From CALXCT01 sp964422185 (lineage in GTDB: Bacteria; Bacillota; Clostridia; Oscillospirales; Oscillospiraceae), in the NCBI GenBank assembly GCA_964422185.1, contig CAYRAG010000008.1, forward strand, positions 1 through 49,386: 49,386 nt of DNA. Reading direction: 5' to 3'. Within the stretch, counting starts at the first letter, position 1. Each line of letters starts with the position of its first letter. A model generated the notes under the pieces. It saw only the letters and a list, made by a program, of their open reading frames with translations, was not told the origin of the DNA and did no database searches. Shown here piece by piece: positions 1-8,537 of this stretch. The position numbers and the translations under genes are program-made.

Positions 1-8
1 GCGGGGGA

Positions 9-779
9 TTACAGGAACGCGCCGTTGCAGACCTGCAGAACCTGGCCCCGGACGGCGCGGCCCATTTTGCTGGCCAGGTACAGGCAGGCGTAGGCCTGGT
101 CGATGCACTCGCACTCCGGGCCGGGGAAGTAGACATAGTGGCCGCTGTACTCCAGCATCTTCGCGCCGCCGGGCTGCTCGCCGGCCTTGTTGGCCAGGTG
201 GGCGGGGGTGATGGTGGCGCCGGGGGCCACGGCGTTGCAGCGGATGTTGGTGTCAATCAGGCGCATGGCCACATTCTTTGTCAGGGTGTTCAGCGCACCC
301 TTGGTGGAGGTGTAGGTGGCGCCGCAGAACGGACGGGTGCCGTTGACGGAGGAGATGTTGATGATCACGCCGTCGTTTTTGGGCAGGAAGATCTTCAGCG
401 CCTCGCGGATATAGCGCATGGGGCCGCCCAGGTTGGTGTTCATGACATAGAGCATCCAGTCGTCGTCCGTCTCGTCAATCAGCTTCTGCTCGCCGATGCC
501 CGCGTTGTTGATGAGGATGTCCACATCGCCGAACTCCCGCAGCGCGGTCTCGAAGACCCGTTTGGTGTCCTCCGTGGAGCACACATCGGCGACGACGCCC
601 ACGGCGCGGCCGCCTTTGGCGCGGATTCCCGCCACGGCCTCGTCCAGTTTCTCCCGGCCCCGGGCGGTGAGTACGACATTGGCGCCCTCCTCGGAGAACA
701 GCTCCGCCATGGTTCTGCCCATGCCGTAGCTCGCGCCTGTGATCACGGCTGTTTTTCCTGCCAGCATCTGCTGTTCCAT
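9..779 (-). CDS. SDR family NAD(P)-dependent oxidoreductase
   Basis: A 256-residue classical short-chain dehydrogenase/reductase, the usual family length. The N-terminal Rossmann motif TGASYGMG binds NAD(P), followed by NNAG, the catalytic serine in NISSVNG and the YxxxK pair in YTSTKG. The substrate cannot be read from sequence. I chose the ATG at 779 because a perfect AGGAGG lies just upstream; the longer frame begins with a TTG at 839 without a ribosome-binding site. It lies 56 bases downstream of the cyclophilin-like gene on the same strand, so the two are probably co-transcribed. The C-terminus is slightly unusual (many Cys/Glu around the substrate loop), but all catalytic residues are present. 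Confidence 0.9.
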   Translation of the reverse strand: MEQQMLAGKTAVITGASYGMGRTMAELFSEEGANVVLTARGREKLDEAVAGIRAKGGRAVGVVADVCSTEDTKRVFETALREFGDVDILINNAGIGEQKLIDETDDDWMLYVMNTNLGGPMRYIREALKIFLPKNDGVIINISSVNGTRPFCGATYTSTKGALNTLTKNVAMRLIDTNIRCNAVAPGATITPAHLANKAGEQPGGAKMLEYSGHYVYFPGPECECIDQAYACLYLASKMGRAVRGQVLQVCNGAFL

Positions 780-835
780 AAAGATAACCTCCTGAATCAG
801 TTTGATGAGTTTTTGCCTTGAAAAACGAAATTGTC

Positions 836-1209
836 TCAATCTTTTGAGATGGTGACCGTGACGCCGCCGGTGCCCACCGCGTCAGACAGCCCCGCCGGGT
901 CGTCCAGGGCGCCCAGGCGGGTGTAGCTGTACCCGGTGGAGAAGTCCTGGTAGAACAGCACCAGACAGTCATCCCCGTAGAGCATCAGGTCGCCGGTATG
1001 AATCTCCCCGGGGCAGGACGCGTCCGTCGGGAGGACCTCAGACAGGGCGGCGTATTTCTCATTCCCGTTGAGCTCGCTCATGTCCAGGGTGACGGGCAGG
1101 CGCCCGGCCAGGGCCTGCGCGGTCTCGTTGTCCGCCAGGGTGGCGCGGAAAGTCTCCCCGCCCACGGTGACGGTGACGGCGGTGCCGCCCGCTTCGGGGG
1201 ACGGCCCGG
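836..1209 (-). CDS. Cyclophilin-like fold protein, N-terminus lost in gap
   Basis: About 123 C-terminal residues of a cyclophilin-like fold protein (the small family often annotated Cyclophil_like2). Visible hallmarks are the internal TFRATLADNETAQAL segment, LPVTLDMSELNGNEKY, the GEIHTGDLMLYGDDCLVLFY core and a C-terminal TVTI strand. Members are usually short secreted lipoproteins; the signal peptide, if present, falls in the assembly gap at 1210-1309. Enzymatic activity is not established for the family. The following SDR gene starts 56 bases downstream. Its divergent neighbour across the gap is a LysR regulator, so the shared control region is missing from this assembly. Confidence 0.75.
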
Positions 1210-1309
1210 NNNNNNNNNNNNNNNNNNNNNNNNNNNNNNNNNNNNNNNNNNNNNNNNNNNNNNNNNNNNNNNNNNNNNNNNNNNNNNNNNNNNNNNNNNN
1301 NNNNNNNNN
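1210..1309. other. Scaffold gap (100 N)
   Basis: Exactly 100 N, the conventional length for a gap of unknown size. It removes the starts of the cyclophilin-like gene (minus) and of the LysR gene (plus), and the divergent promoter region between them. Confidence 0.99.
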
Positions 1310-2230
1310 GTGGTGCAGGCGGAGAGCATCTCCGCGGCGGCGGATCAGCTGCATGTGACCCAGCCCACGCTGTCCCGGCAGCTGATGGAGCTGGAGCAGT
1401 CCCTGGGGACGCCGCTGTTCCGGCGGGCCGGCCGGGGACGGAAAGCGGAGCTGACGGAGGCGGGGATGTTTCTGCGCCGGCGTGCGGAGGAGATCCTGCT
1501 GCTGGCGGATCGGACACAGGCCGCCTTTGACCACGCGGATCAGTCGGTGGCGGGGGATGTCTGTCTCGGCGCGGGGGAGACCCAGGCGGTGCGCATTCTC
1601 GCCCGGGCGGCGGGCAGTCTGCAGAAGCGCTATCCGGAGATCCACTACCACATCTCCAGCGGAGACAGCGCGGATGTGGAGGAGCAGCTGGATCGGGGCC
1701 TCATCGACTTCGGACTGCTGCTGGGCTCGGTGGATCGGGAGAAATACGATGTCCTGACACTGCCGGTTCAGGAGAAGTGGGCTCTGCTGGCACGCCGGGA
1801 CATGCCGCTGGCGGCGGCGGAGCGCGTCCGGCCGGCCGATCTGGCGGATCAGCCCCTGATCTGGCCCCGGCAGAAGACCAGCGGGGGGCCGCTGCTGCAG
1901 TGGATGGGCAGAAGCGAGGCCGAGCTGAATCTCGTGGCCAGCTACAGCCTGGTCTACAACGCCTCCCTCCTGACGGACGAGGGGTTTGGATACACCCTGT
2001 GCCTGGACGGCCTGGTCGGCGCAGGTGAGCGCGGCAGCCTGTGCGTGGTGCCGCTGGATCCGCCCCTGGAGATGACAGCGCAGGTGGTGTGGAAGCGCGG
2101 CCAGGTGTTCAGCCGGGCGGCGGCGCTGTTCCTCCGGGAGCTGCGTGCGCAGCTGGACGGGGAAAGCGCGGCGGAGGACGGGATTTTTGCGCTACCATTT
2201 GACAACGACCGCCGGGAACCTATATATTAG
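1310..2230 (+). CDS. LysR family transcriptional regulator, N-terminus lost in gap
   Basis: Visible 306 residues. The first lacks only about a dozen N-terminal residues: the winged helix-turn-helix is recognisable as SISAAADQLHVTQPTLSRQ followed by LGTPLFRR and LTEAG. The remainder is the periplasmic-binding-protein-type effector domain (from about residue 85), with the typical sequence from GDVCLGAGE to FGLLLG. It is oriented the same way as the flavoprotein and MoeA/Tup genes; the next start is only 62 bases downstream, so it may be the first gene of that transcription unit. The effector is unknown; by position it is a candidate regulator of the flavoprotein or tungsten-cofactor genes (inference). 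Confidence 0.88.
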   Translation: MVQAESISAAADQLHVTQPTLSRQLMELEQSLGTPLFRRAGRGRKAELTEAGMFLRRRAEEILLLADRTQAAFDHADQSVAGDVCLGAGETQAVRILARAAGSLQKRYPEIHYHISSGDSADVEEQLDRGLIDFGLLLGSVDREKYDVLTLPVQEKWALLARRDMPLAAAERVRPADLADQPLIWPRQKTSGGPLLQWMGRSEAELNLVASYSLVYNASLLTDEGFGYTLCLDGLVGAGERGSLCVVPLDPPLEMTAQVVWKRGQVFSRAAALFLRELRAQLDGESAAEDGIFALPFDNDRREPIY

Positions 2231-2292
2231 AGGGGACAGAGAGACAAACGGGCGCCCGCGGTGCGGCGGCCGGACGAGGAGAGGCATGCTGC

Positions 2293-3801
2293 GTGAAGTG
2301 GGATTATGACGCCGTCGTCATCGGCGGAGGGGTGCTGGGCTGTTTTGCCGCCCGGGCCCTGGTGCGCTACCCTGTGCGGGTGGCGCTGGCGGAGCGGCGG
2401 GAGGATGTGTGCACCGGCATCAGCAGGGCGAATACCGCCATTGTCTATGCGGGGTATGACACCCACCCCGGCACTCTGAAGACCAGGCTGTCTGTCCGGG
2501 CCAACCGGGAGTTTGACGCGCTCTGCCGCGATCTGGGGGTGCCGTTCCACCGGTGCGGCTCGCTGATGGTGGCGTTTGGAGACCGGGGGATCCGGAGCCT
2601 GGAGCACAAGATGGAACAGGGGCGGGAGAACGGGGTGCCCGGGCTGCGGATGCTGGAGCGGGATGAGATCTTGCGCATGGAGCCGGCGCTGTCCCCGGCG
2701 GTGGCTCAGGCGCTGTACTGCCCCGGCGTGGGGACGGTCAGCCCCTGGGGGCTGTGTATGGCGGCGGCGGAGAACGCCGCGGAGAACGGGGCGGATCTGC
2801 TCCTGAACACGGAGGTCACCGGCCTTGCGCGTACGGACGGCGGGTACCTGGTGACCACGAACCGGGGGACGCTGTCCTGCCGGGCGGTGGTGAACTGCGC
2901 CGGTATGCGTGCGGACGAGGTGGCGGAGCTGGCGCAGCGGCCCACCATCCGGGTGGTGCCCACCCGGGGGGAGTATCTGGTGCTGGACACGAAGACGGCC
3001 GGTCTGCTTCACCATGTGATTTTCCACGAGCCGGAGGAGAAAGGCAGCAAGGGCCTGACGCTGGTGCCGACCGTGGACGGGAATATTCTGCTGGGGCCCT
3101 CCGAGGTGCCGGCGGACGACAAAGAGGACACGGCCACCGGGGAGGAGGGCCTGGCCTGGCTGCGCGGCCTGGCGGCGGAAGTGGCGCCGGGAATCCCGCT
3201 GGATCAGACCATCCGCAGTTTCGCAGCGATCCGGCCCAACCCCTATGAGGTGGAGACGGATCCGGAGACCGGGGCGCAGTCGCTGTCCCGGAAGAGCATC
3301 GGAGAGCTGATGGTGGTTCGGACGGAGGAGTGTCCGGGCATGGTGAGCCTGATCGGGGTGAAGACCCCCGGGCTGACCTGCGCCAACTGGCTTGGGGAGT
3401 ATGTGGCGGATCTGGTGCTGCCGTATCTGGACAGCCCCGCGCCCCGGCGGGACTTTCAGCCGGTGCGTAGCGCCCCGGTGCGGGTCGCGGATCTGGACGG
3501 GGAGACGCGCCGGCGGCTTGCTGAGGCGGATCCCGCTTACGGCCGCGTGGTGTGCCGGTGCCGCACCGTCACGGAGGGGGAGATCCTGGACGCCATCCGC
3601 CGCACACCGGGCGCGGTGACGCTGGACGGCGTGAAGTTTCGCACCGGCGCCGGCATGGGCCGGTGCCAGGGCGGCTACTGCACCCGCCGGATTGTGGAGC
3701 TGCTGGCGCGGGAGCTCGGGGTAACGCCGGCGGAGATCCGGAAAGGCGCACCCGGCTCCTGGCTGACGGCGGGGGAGGAGAACTGCCATGAGACGCTGTG
3801 A
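2293..3801 (+). CDS. GlpA/LhgO-like FAD-dependent oxidoreductase with BFD-type [2Fe-2S] domain
   Basis: A 502-residue flavoprotein. The N-terminal dinucleotide motif VVIGGGVLGC binds FAD. The DAO-type fold resembles anaerobic glycerol-3-phosphate dehydrogenase subunit A and L-2-hydroxyglutarate oxidases (TRGEYLVLD, GVKTPGLTCA). The C-terminal ~80 residues are a BFD-like [2Fe-2S]-binding domain with CRC and CQGGYC cysteine pairs. I chose the GTG start at 2293 because GAGGAG precedes it. It overlaps the next flavoprotein gene by 14 bases, so the two subunits are translationally coupled and probably form one dehydrogenase. In many clostridia this pair sits beside glycerol kinase; here it is next to tungsten-cofactor genes, so the substrate is uncertain. 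Confidence 0.88.
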   Translation: MKWDYDAVVIGGGVLGCFAARALVRYPVRVALAERREDVCTGISRANTAIVYAGYDTHPGTLKTRLSVRANREFDALCRDLGVPFHRCGSLMVAFGDRGIRSLEHKMEQGRENGVPGLRMLERDEILRMEPALSPAVAQALYCPGVGTVSPWGLCMAAAENAAENGADLLLNTEVTGLARTDGGYLVTTNRGTLSCRAVVNCAGMRADEVAELAQRPTIRVVPTRGEYLVLDTKTAGLLHHVIFHEPEEKGSKGLTLVPTVDGNILLGPSEVPADDKEDTATGEEGLAWLRGLAAEVAPGIPLDQTIRSFAAIRPNPYEVETDPETGAQSLSRKSIGELMVVRTEECPGMVSLIGVKTPGLTCANWLGEYVADLVLPYLDSPAPRRDFQPVRSAPVRVADLDGETRRRLAEADPAYGRVVCRCRTVTEGEILDAIRRTPGAVTLDGVKFRTGAGMGRCQGGYCTRRIVELLARELGVTPAEIRKGAPGSWLTAGEENCHETL

Positions 3802-5080
3802 CCTGGTCGTCATCGGCGGCGGCCCCGCCGGCATGGCCGCGGCGCTGGGCGCCTGGGAAGCGGGCTGCCGATCCGTTCTGCTGCTGGAGCGCACGGATCG
3901 GCTGGGCGGTGTGCTGCCGCAGTGTGTCCACACGGGCTTTGGCCTGTATGAATATGAGGAGGAGCTCACGGGGCCGGAGTACGCGGCGCGGCAGGCGGCG
4001 CGTCTTGCCGGGACAGGCGTGGAGATCCTCACAAATACCACGGTACTGTCCATCGGGGCGGATCGGACGGTGACGGCGCTGGGGCCGGAATGCGGCTGGA
4101 TGACCTGCGCCGCCGGCGCCGTGGTGCTGGCATCCGGGGCGCGGGAGCGCCCGGCGGGCGCCCTGCCCATCACCGGATCCCGGCCCTCCGGGGTGTATAC
4201 CGCCGGCCAGGCGCAGCAGATGCTGAATCTGGCGGGCTGGGATATCGGGAGCCGGGCGGTGGTGCTGGGCTCCGGCGATATCGGCATGATTGTCGCCCGG
4301 CGGCTGGCGCTGGAGGGAAAGACCGTGCTGGGCGTGGCGGAGGCGGCGGATCACGGCGGGGGACTGTATCGAAACCGGGTTCAGTGCCTGGAGGAGTTCG
4401 GGATCCCCCTGTGGCTGTCCACCACGGTGACCAGACTGCACGGAAAGACCCGGCTGGAGGGGGTGACGCTCCGGCACGGGGACGGCTCGGAGGAGGAGAT
4501 CCCCTGCGATACGCTCATCACCTCCGTGGGCCTGATCCCGGAGCGGGAGCTGCTGGATCCGTTCGGGGAGACGCTGCCGCCCTGGCTGTTTGACTGCGGC
4601 AACGCCCGGCGCATCTACGACCTGGTGGACAGGGCGGCGGAGCGCGCCGGGGCGCTGGGCGGCCGGATTGCCCGCTGGCTGCGCGGCGGAGCGTATCCGG
4701 ACATGCCGCCGGAGGACGCGCCGCGCACGGACGGCCGGGATCTGCCGGAGGGACATCTGATCTGCCTGTGCTGTCCCCGGGGCTGCGAGCTGTCTCTGGA
4801 CGGGGACGGCGCGGTGGCCGGCGCGGCCTGTCCCCGCGGGGCGGATTTTTACCGTACGGAGCGGCTGGAGCGCCGGCGGTATCTCACCCTCGTGGTGACG
4901 GCGGAGGGGAAGCGGGTGCCGCTGCGCAGCCGGGAGCCCATCCCCAGGGAGAAGTTTGACGAAGTCCGGGCGCTGGCGTACGCCGCACGGATCGCCCTGC
5001 CGGTAAGGGCGGGTCAGACGCTGCTGGCAAACCCCGCCGGCTGCGGCAGCGATCTGGTCGCGCAGTGCGACATCCGATAG
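3788..5080 (+). CDS. GlpB-like FAD-dependent oxidoreductase fused to DUF1667
   Basis: 430 residues. The first ~315 residues are a pyridine-nucleotide-disulphide-oxidoreductase-type flavoprotein: VVIGGGPAGMAAA for FAD near the start and VVLGSGDIGM near residue 160 for the second dinucleotide. From about residue 322 the sequence becomes a DUF1667-like small cysteine domain (CLCCPRGCEL, then AACPRGADFY). In related clostridial sets DUF1667 is normally a separate third gene, so this is a domain fusion. It overlaps the upstream GlpA-like gene by 14 bases and probably supplies the partner flavin and iron-sulfur path. A quinone or soluble acceptor cannot be inferred. The next gene, moeA, starts 107 bases further on. 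Confidence 0.87.
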   Translation: MRRCDLVVIGGGPAGMAAALGAWEAGCRSVLLLERTDRLGGVLPQCVHTGFGLYEYEEELTGPEYAARQAARLAGTGVEILTNTTVLSIGADRTVTALGPECGWMTCAAGAVVLASGARERPAGALPITGSRPSGVYTAGQAQQMLNLAGWDIGSRAVVLGSGDIGMIVARRLALEGKTVLGVAEAADHGGGLYRNRVQCLEEFGIPLWLSTTVTRLHGKTRLEGVTLRHGDGSEEEIPCDTLITSVGLIPERELLDPFGETLPPWLFDCGNARRIYDLVDRAAERAGALGGRIARWLRGGAYPDMPPEDAPRTDGRDLPEGHLICLCCPRGCELSLDGDGAVAGAACPRGADFYRTERLERRRYLTLVVTAEGKRVPLRSREPIPREKFDEVRALAYAARIALPVRAGQTLLANPAGCGSDLVAQCDIR

Positions 5081-5158
5081 AAAATATCAATCGGTGTCCA
5101 TGCCGTGCTGACAACCTGGCAAAAGCGTGATAGAGTATAGAGGAAGATGAGGACGCAA

Positions 5159-5173
5159 CCGCCGAAACGGCGG
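5159..5173 (+). promoter_or_regulatory. Short hairpin ahead of moeA ribosome-binding site
   Basis: CCGCCG-AAA-CGGCGG, a 6-bp perfect stem, lies directly upstream of the GGAAGGAGGAG ribosome-binding site of moeA in the 107-base spacer after the flavoprotein genes. No convincing -35/-10 pair was found in this spacer, so moeA may be read through from upstream. The role of the hairpin is unknown. Confidence 0.35.
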
Positions 5174-5187
5174 GGAAGGAGGAGACC

Positions 5188-6411
5188 ATGCTGGAGGTCG
5201 TCACGCCGGAACAGGCGCTGGAGACGATCCGCCTGAAGTTCGGGGAGAGGCGCACGCCGGAGGAGACGGTGCCGCTGGACGCCGCGCTGGGCCGCGTGCT
5301 CAGCCGGGGTGTGCAGGCGGAGGAGTATGTTCCCGGCTTTGACCGCTCCACGGTGGACGGCTATGCCGTCCGGGCCAGGGATACTTTCGGCTGCAGCGAG
5401 AGTCTGCCCGCCCTGCTGAATCTGGGCGGCAGCGTGCGGATGGGGCAGGAGGCGGATTTCGACCTGCCCCGGGACACCGCGGTTCAGGTGCCCACGGGAG
5501 GTGCGCTCCCCCGGGGCGCGGACGCTGTGGTCATGGTGGAGTACAGTGAGGAGTACGGCGACGGCACCGTGGGCCTGATGAAACCGGCGGCCCCCGGCCA
5601 GAATGTGATTTTCCGGGGCGACGATGTGAAGCCGGGCCAGGAGCTGTTTCCCGCCGGCCGCCGGCTGGCGCCGCACGATCTGGGCGCCCTGGCCGCGCTG
5701 GGCGTGAGCGCGGTGCCGGTGCGGGCGCGGCCGTCTGTGGGGATTTTGTCCACCGGGGACGAGCTGGTAGAGGCGGATCAGGTTCCGGCGCCGGGGGAGA
5801 TCCGGGATGTGAACTCCCACATGCTCAGCGCCATGGCGGCGGCGTGGGGCGGGATTCCCCGCAGTGAGGGGATCCTGCGGGATCAGGAGGATCTGCTGGA
5901 GGAGACCGTGCGGCGCATGGCGGCGGATCACGACCTGGTTCTGATCTCCGGCGGCAGCTCGGTGGGGGAGAAGGACGCCACCTGCCGGGTGCTGGAGAAA
6001 CTGGGCACCGTGTACTTTCACGGCATCGCCATGAAGCCGGGCAAACCCACCATCCTGGGCAGCGTGAACGGCACGCCGGTCATGGGGCTTCCGGGGCACC
6101 CCGCCGCGGCGTTTTATGTCAGCCGGCTGTTCGTCCGGCCGCTGCTGTGCGGCCTGATGGGCAATGTGCCGGCGGAGGTGACAGAGACGGCCGTGCTCAC
6201 CACGGCGATCCCGGCCAACCACGGGCGTGCCCAGTACACCGCGGTCCGGCTGGAGCGGGGTTCGGACGGACTGGTGGCCCGGCCTGTCCCGAATAAATCC
6301 GGTCTGATTACCACCCTGGCGGCCAGCGACGGCTGGGTCTGCGTCCCGCGGGACTGTGAGGGCCTCGCGGCGGGCAGCCGGGTGGAGGTTGTGTTGTACG
6401 GCGCGGAATGA
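5188..6411 (+). CDS. moeA: Molybdopterin molybdotransferase MoeA
   Basis: 407 residues, normal MoeA length. It inserts molybdate or tungstate into adenylylated molybdopterin, the last step of pyranopterin cofactor synthesis, in the cytosol. Conserved blocks: an FDRSTVDGYAVRA segment, GALPRGADAVVMVE, GILSTGDELVE, the ISGGSSVGEKD block and KPGKPTILG with GLPGHPAAAF. The ATG at 5188 has a strong GGAAGGAGGAG ribosome-binding site. A second MoeA-domain gene follows, 29 bases after the stop, and the tungstate transporter comes next; two MoeA proteins side by side suggest separate roles, for example Mo versus W (inference). Confidence 0.95.
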   Translation: MLEVVTPEQALETIRLKFGERRTPEETVPLDAALGRVLSRGVQAEEYVPGFDRSTVDGYAVRARDTFGCSESLPALLNLGGSVRMGQEADFDLPRDTAVQVPTGGALPRGADAVVMVEYSEEYGDGTVGLMKPAAPGQNVIFRGDDVKPGQELFPAGRRLAPHDLGALAALGVSAVPVRARPSVGILSTGDELVEADQVPAPGEIRDVNSHMLSAMAAAWGGIPRSEGILRDQEDLLEETVRRMAADHDLVLISGGSSVGEKDATCRVLEKLGTVYFHGIAMKPGKPTILGSVNGTPVMGLPGHPAAAFYVSRLFVRPLLCGLMGNVPAEVTETAVLTTAIPANHGRAQYTAVRLERGSDGLVARPVPNKSGLITTLAASDGWVCVPRDCEGLAAGSRVEVVLYGAE

Positions 6412-6440
6412 GGATTGAGGAAAGAGGAGGATGGAGTGTT

Positions 6441-8363
6441 ATGGCGTTTGAGTATCTGACGAATATGCCGCTGGAGCAGGCGGTGGAGACCTACCTGAAA
6501 GTGCTGAAGGAGAACGGGCTCTCGCCCGGGACGGAGCGCATCCCCATCACGCGGGCATGCGGACGGGTGACCGCCCGGGCGGTGTACGCGAACATCAACG
6601 CGCCCCACTACCCCGCCAGCGCCATGGACGGCATCGCGCTGCGTGCGTCAGACACTTTCGGGGCGAGTGAGACCACACCGGTGTTTCTGAGACAGGATCA
6701 GTACACGGTCGTGGATACCGGCGATATCATCCCGGAAGGCGCGGACGCCGTGGTCATGGTGGAGGATGTGATCTTTGAGGACGGCGGTGCGCGTCTGTAC
6801 GCGCCGGCCACGCCCTGGCAGCACATCCGCCAGATCGGCGAGGATATCTGTGCCGGGGAGATGCTGCTGACGGCGGACGCTGTGGTGACGCCGGCGGCCA
6901 TCGGCGCCATGATCGCCGCCGGGGTGCTGGAGGTGGAGGTGATCCGCAGGCCTGTGGTGGGGATCATCCCCACGGGGGACGAGATCGTCCCGCCCACGGA
7001 GCACCCGGCGCCCGGCGATATCCTGGAGTTCAACTCCGCCATCTTCTCGGACATGCTGCGCCAGTGGGACGCGGAGCCCAGAGTCTACCCCATTGTGAAG
7101 GACAGACTGGAGGAGATCCGCCAGGCCGTAAAGCGTGCGGCAGAGGAGTGCGACATGGTCATCCTGAACGCGGGCTCCTCCGCGGGCAGAGAGGACTACA
7201 GCGCCCAGGTCATCGGCGAGGTGGGGCAGGTGGTCTGCCACGGGGTCGCCATTAAGCCCGGCAAGCCCGCCATCCTGGGCTGTATCGGGCCGAAACCCGT
7301 CCTGGGCGTGCCCGGCTACCCGGTGTCCGGGATCATTGTGCTGGAGCAGATTTTCAAGCCCGTGCTGGATCAGCTGACCCATTTCCAGGCCGCCCCGCCG
7401 GTGTGGGAGGAGGCCACGCTGTCCCGGCCGGTGGTGTCCACCCTGAAGTACCGGGAGTTTGTCCGGGTGCGGATGGGCTATGTGGGGGACAAGCTGATGG
7501 CGTCCCCCCTGAACCGGGGCAGCGGCGTGGTCACCTCGTTTATGAAAGCGGACGGGATTCTGGAGGTTCCCCAGGATGTGGAGGGCTATCCCGTGGGCAG
7601 CCAGGTGGCCGTCCGGCTGCTGCGGCCGCGGGAGGAGCTCAGACGCTGCCTGGTCGCCATCGGCAGCCACGACCCGCTGCTGGACGAGCTGGGAGACATG
7701 CTCCACAGCGCGGATCGGACGATGTTCATGAGCTCGTCCCATGTGGGCAGCATGGGCGGCGTGATGGCGGTGAAGCGGGGCGAGACCCACATCGCCGGCA
7801 TCCACCTGCTGGACGAGACGGACGGCTCCTATAATGTCCATGTCATCCGGAAGAATTTCCCCAGGGGCGGCGTGCGCCTGGTGGAGTGCGTGGGCCGGGT
7901 GCAGGGCCTGATGGTGGCGAAGGGCAATCCCCTGGGGATCTCCGGCATCGCGGATCTGGCCCGGGAGGGACTGCGGTATGTCAACCGGCAGAAAGGATCC
8001 GGAACCCGCATCCTCATCGATTACCTGTGCAGGCTGGAGGGCCTGGATACCGATCAGATCTACGGCTACGACCGGGAGGAGTTCACCCACACCTCCGTGG
8101 CCACCCAGATCGCGTCCGGCACCGCCGACGCCGGCCTGGGCATCTGGTCCGCGGCGAAGCTGTACGATCTGGAGTTCCTGCCCGTGTACAACGAGCAGTA
8201 CGACCTGCTGATTCCGGACGAGGCGTGGGAGACCCCCATGGTTCAGAAGATGCTGGAGCTGATGGCGGGAGACGAGTTCCGCGCCCGGCTGGAGCATCTG
8301 GGCGGCTATCTGGTGGATCGCCCCGGCAGAGTCCGGCAGCGGTTCGAGCCGGCGGAGGAATAA
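6441..8363 (+). CDS. MoeA fused to C-terminal binding-protein-like domain
   Basis: 640 residues. Residues 1 to about 400 are a second MoeA domain (SAMDGIALRASDTF, EGADAVVMVEDV, GIIPTGDEIV, NAGSSAGREDYS, KPGKPAILG). Residues about 403-640 are a PBP-like domain (the family found fused to MoeA or to winged-helix proteins), with GSHDPLLDELGDML, SSSHVGSMGG, the GSGTRILIDYL segment and SGTADAGLGI. The tail resembles a molybdate-binding lobe and may bind metal oxyanion or a cofactor intermediate (inference). I chose the ATG at 6441 because AGAGGAGG lies 10 bases upstream; an in-frame ATG at 6408 overlaps the previous stop but has no ribosome-binding site. MoeA-PBP fusions are known in archaea and clostridia. 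Confidence 0.92.
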   Translation: MAFEYLTNMPLEQAVETYLKVLKENGLSPGTERIPITRACGRVTARAVYANINAPHYPASAMDGIALRASDTFGASETTPVFLRQDQYTVVDTGDIIPEGADAVVMVEDVIFEDGGARLYAPATPWQHIRQIGEDICAGEMLLTADAVVTPAAIGAMIAAGVLEVEVIRRPVVGIIPTGDEIVPPTEHPAPGDILEFNSAIFSDMLRQWDAEPRVYPIVKDRLEEIRQAVKRAAEECDMVILNAGSSAGREDYSAQVIGEVGQVVCHGVAIKPGKPAILGCIGPKPVLGVPGYPVSGIIVLEQIFKPVLDQLTHFQAAPPVWEEATLSRPVVSTLKYREFVRVRMGYVGDKLMASPLNRGSGVVTSFMKADGILEVPQDVEGYPVGSQVAVRLLRPREELRRCLVAIGSHDPLLDELGDMLHSADRTMFMSSSHVGSMGGVMAVKRGETHIAGIHLLDETDGSYNVHVIRKNFPRGGVRLVECVGRVQGLMVAKGNPLGISGIADLAREGLRYVNRQKGSGTRILIDYLCRLEGLDTDQIYGYDREEFTHTSVATQIASGTADAGLGIWSAAKLYDLEFLPVYNEQYDLLIPDEAWETPMVQKMLELMAGDEFRARLEHLGGYLVDRPGRVRQRFEPAEE

Positions 8364-8370
8364 GAAAAAA

Positions 8371-8405
8371 AGGGGCGGACGGGGAGTGATCCGGCGTCCG
8401 CCTCT
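8371..8405 (+). terminator. Hairpin after moeA fusion gene
   Basis: An 11-bp stem (AGGGGCGGACG pairing with CGTCCGCCTCT, one G-U) lies 8 bases after the stop codon. No good T-run follows on the plus strand, so termination would be inefficient; the A-run before it means it would work better on the minus strand. Confidence 0.45.
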
Positions 8406-8503
8406 GTCTTCCGGCACCCGGCAGGGTTCCGGATCCGCAAGAGAGCAGGAAATACATTCCAAATGGAAAGATACGGATTTCGCTCCGGGAATCCCGCTCT
8501 GCC

Positions 8504-8531
8504 TTGACATTCGCGAGTCATATGTTATAAT
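8504..8531 (+). promoter_or_regulatory. Sigma-A promoter of tupABC
   Basis: TTGACA at 8504-8509, a 16-base spacer, and TATAAT at 8526-8531: both hexamers match consensus. It is the only strong promoter between the MoeA fusion gene and tupA, and implies a leader of roughly 300 bases. Confidence 0.85.
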
Positions 8532-8537
8532 TTTTGC

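Noticed and set aside
780..839. N-terminal extension of the SDR protein
   Set aside because: Would need a TTG start with no ribosome-binding site, while a perfect AGGAGG precedes the ATG at 779.
2227..4287. A 686-codon minus-strand frame over the flavoprotein genes
   Set aside because: Antisense of two recognisable flavoproteins; repetitive Arg/Pro/His composition and no motif.
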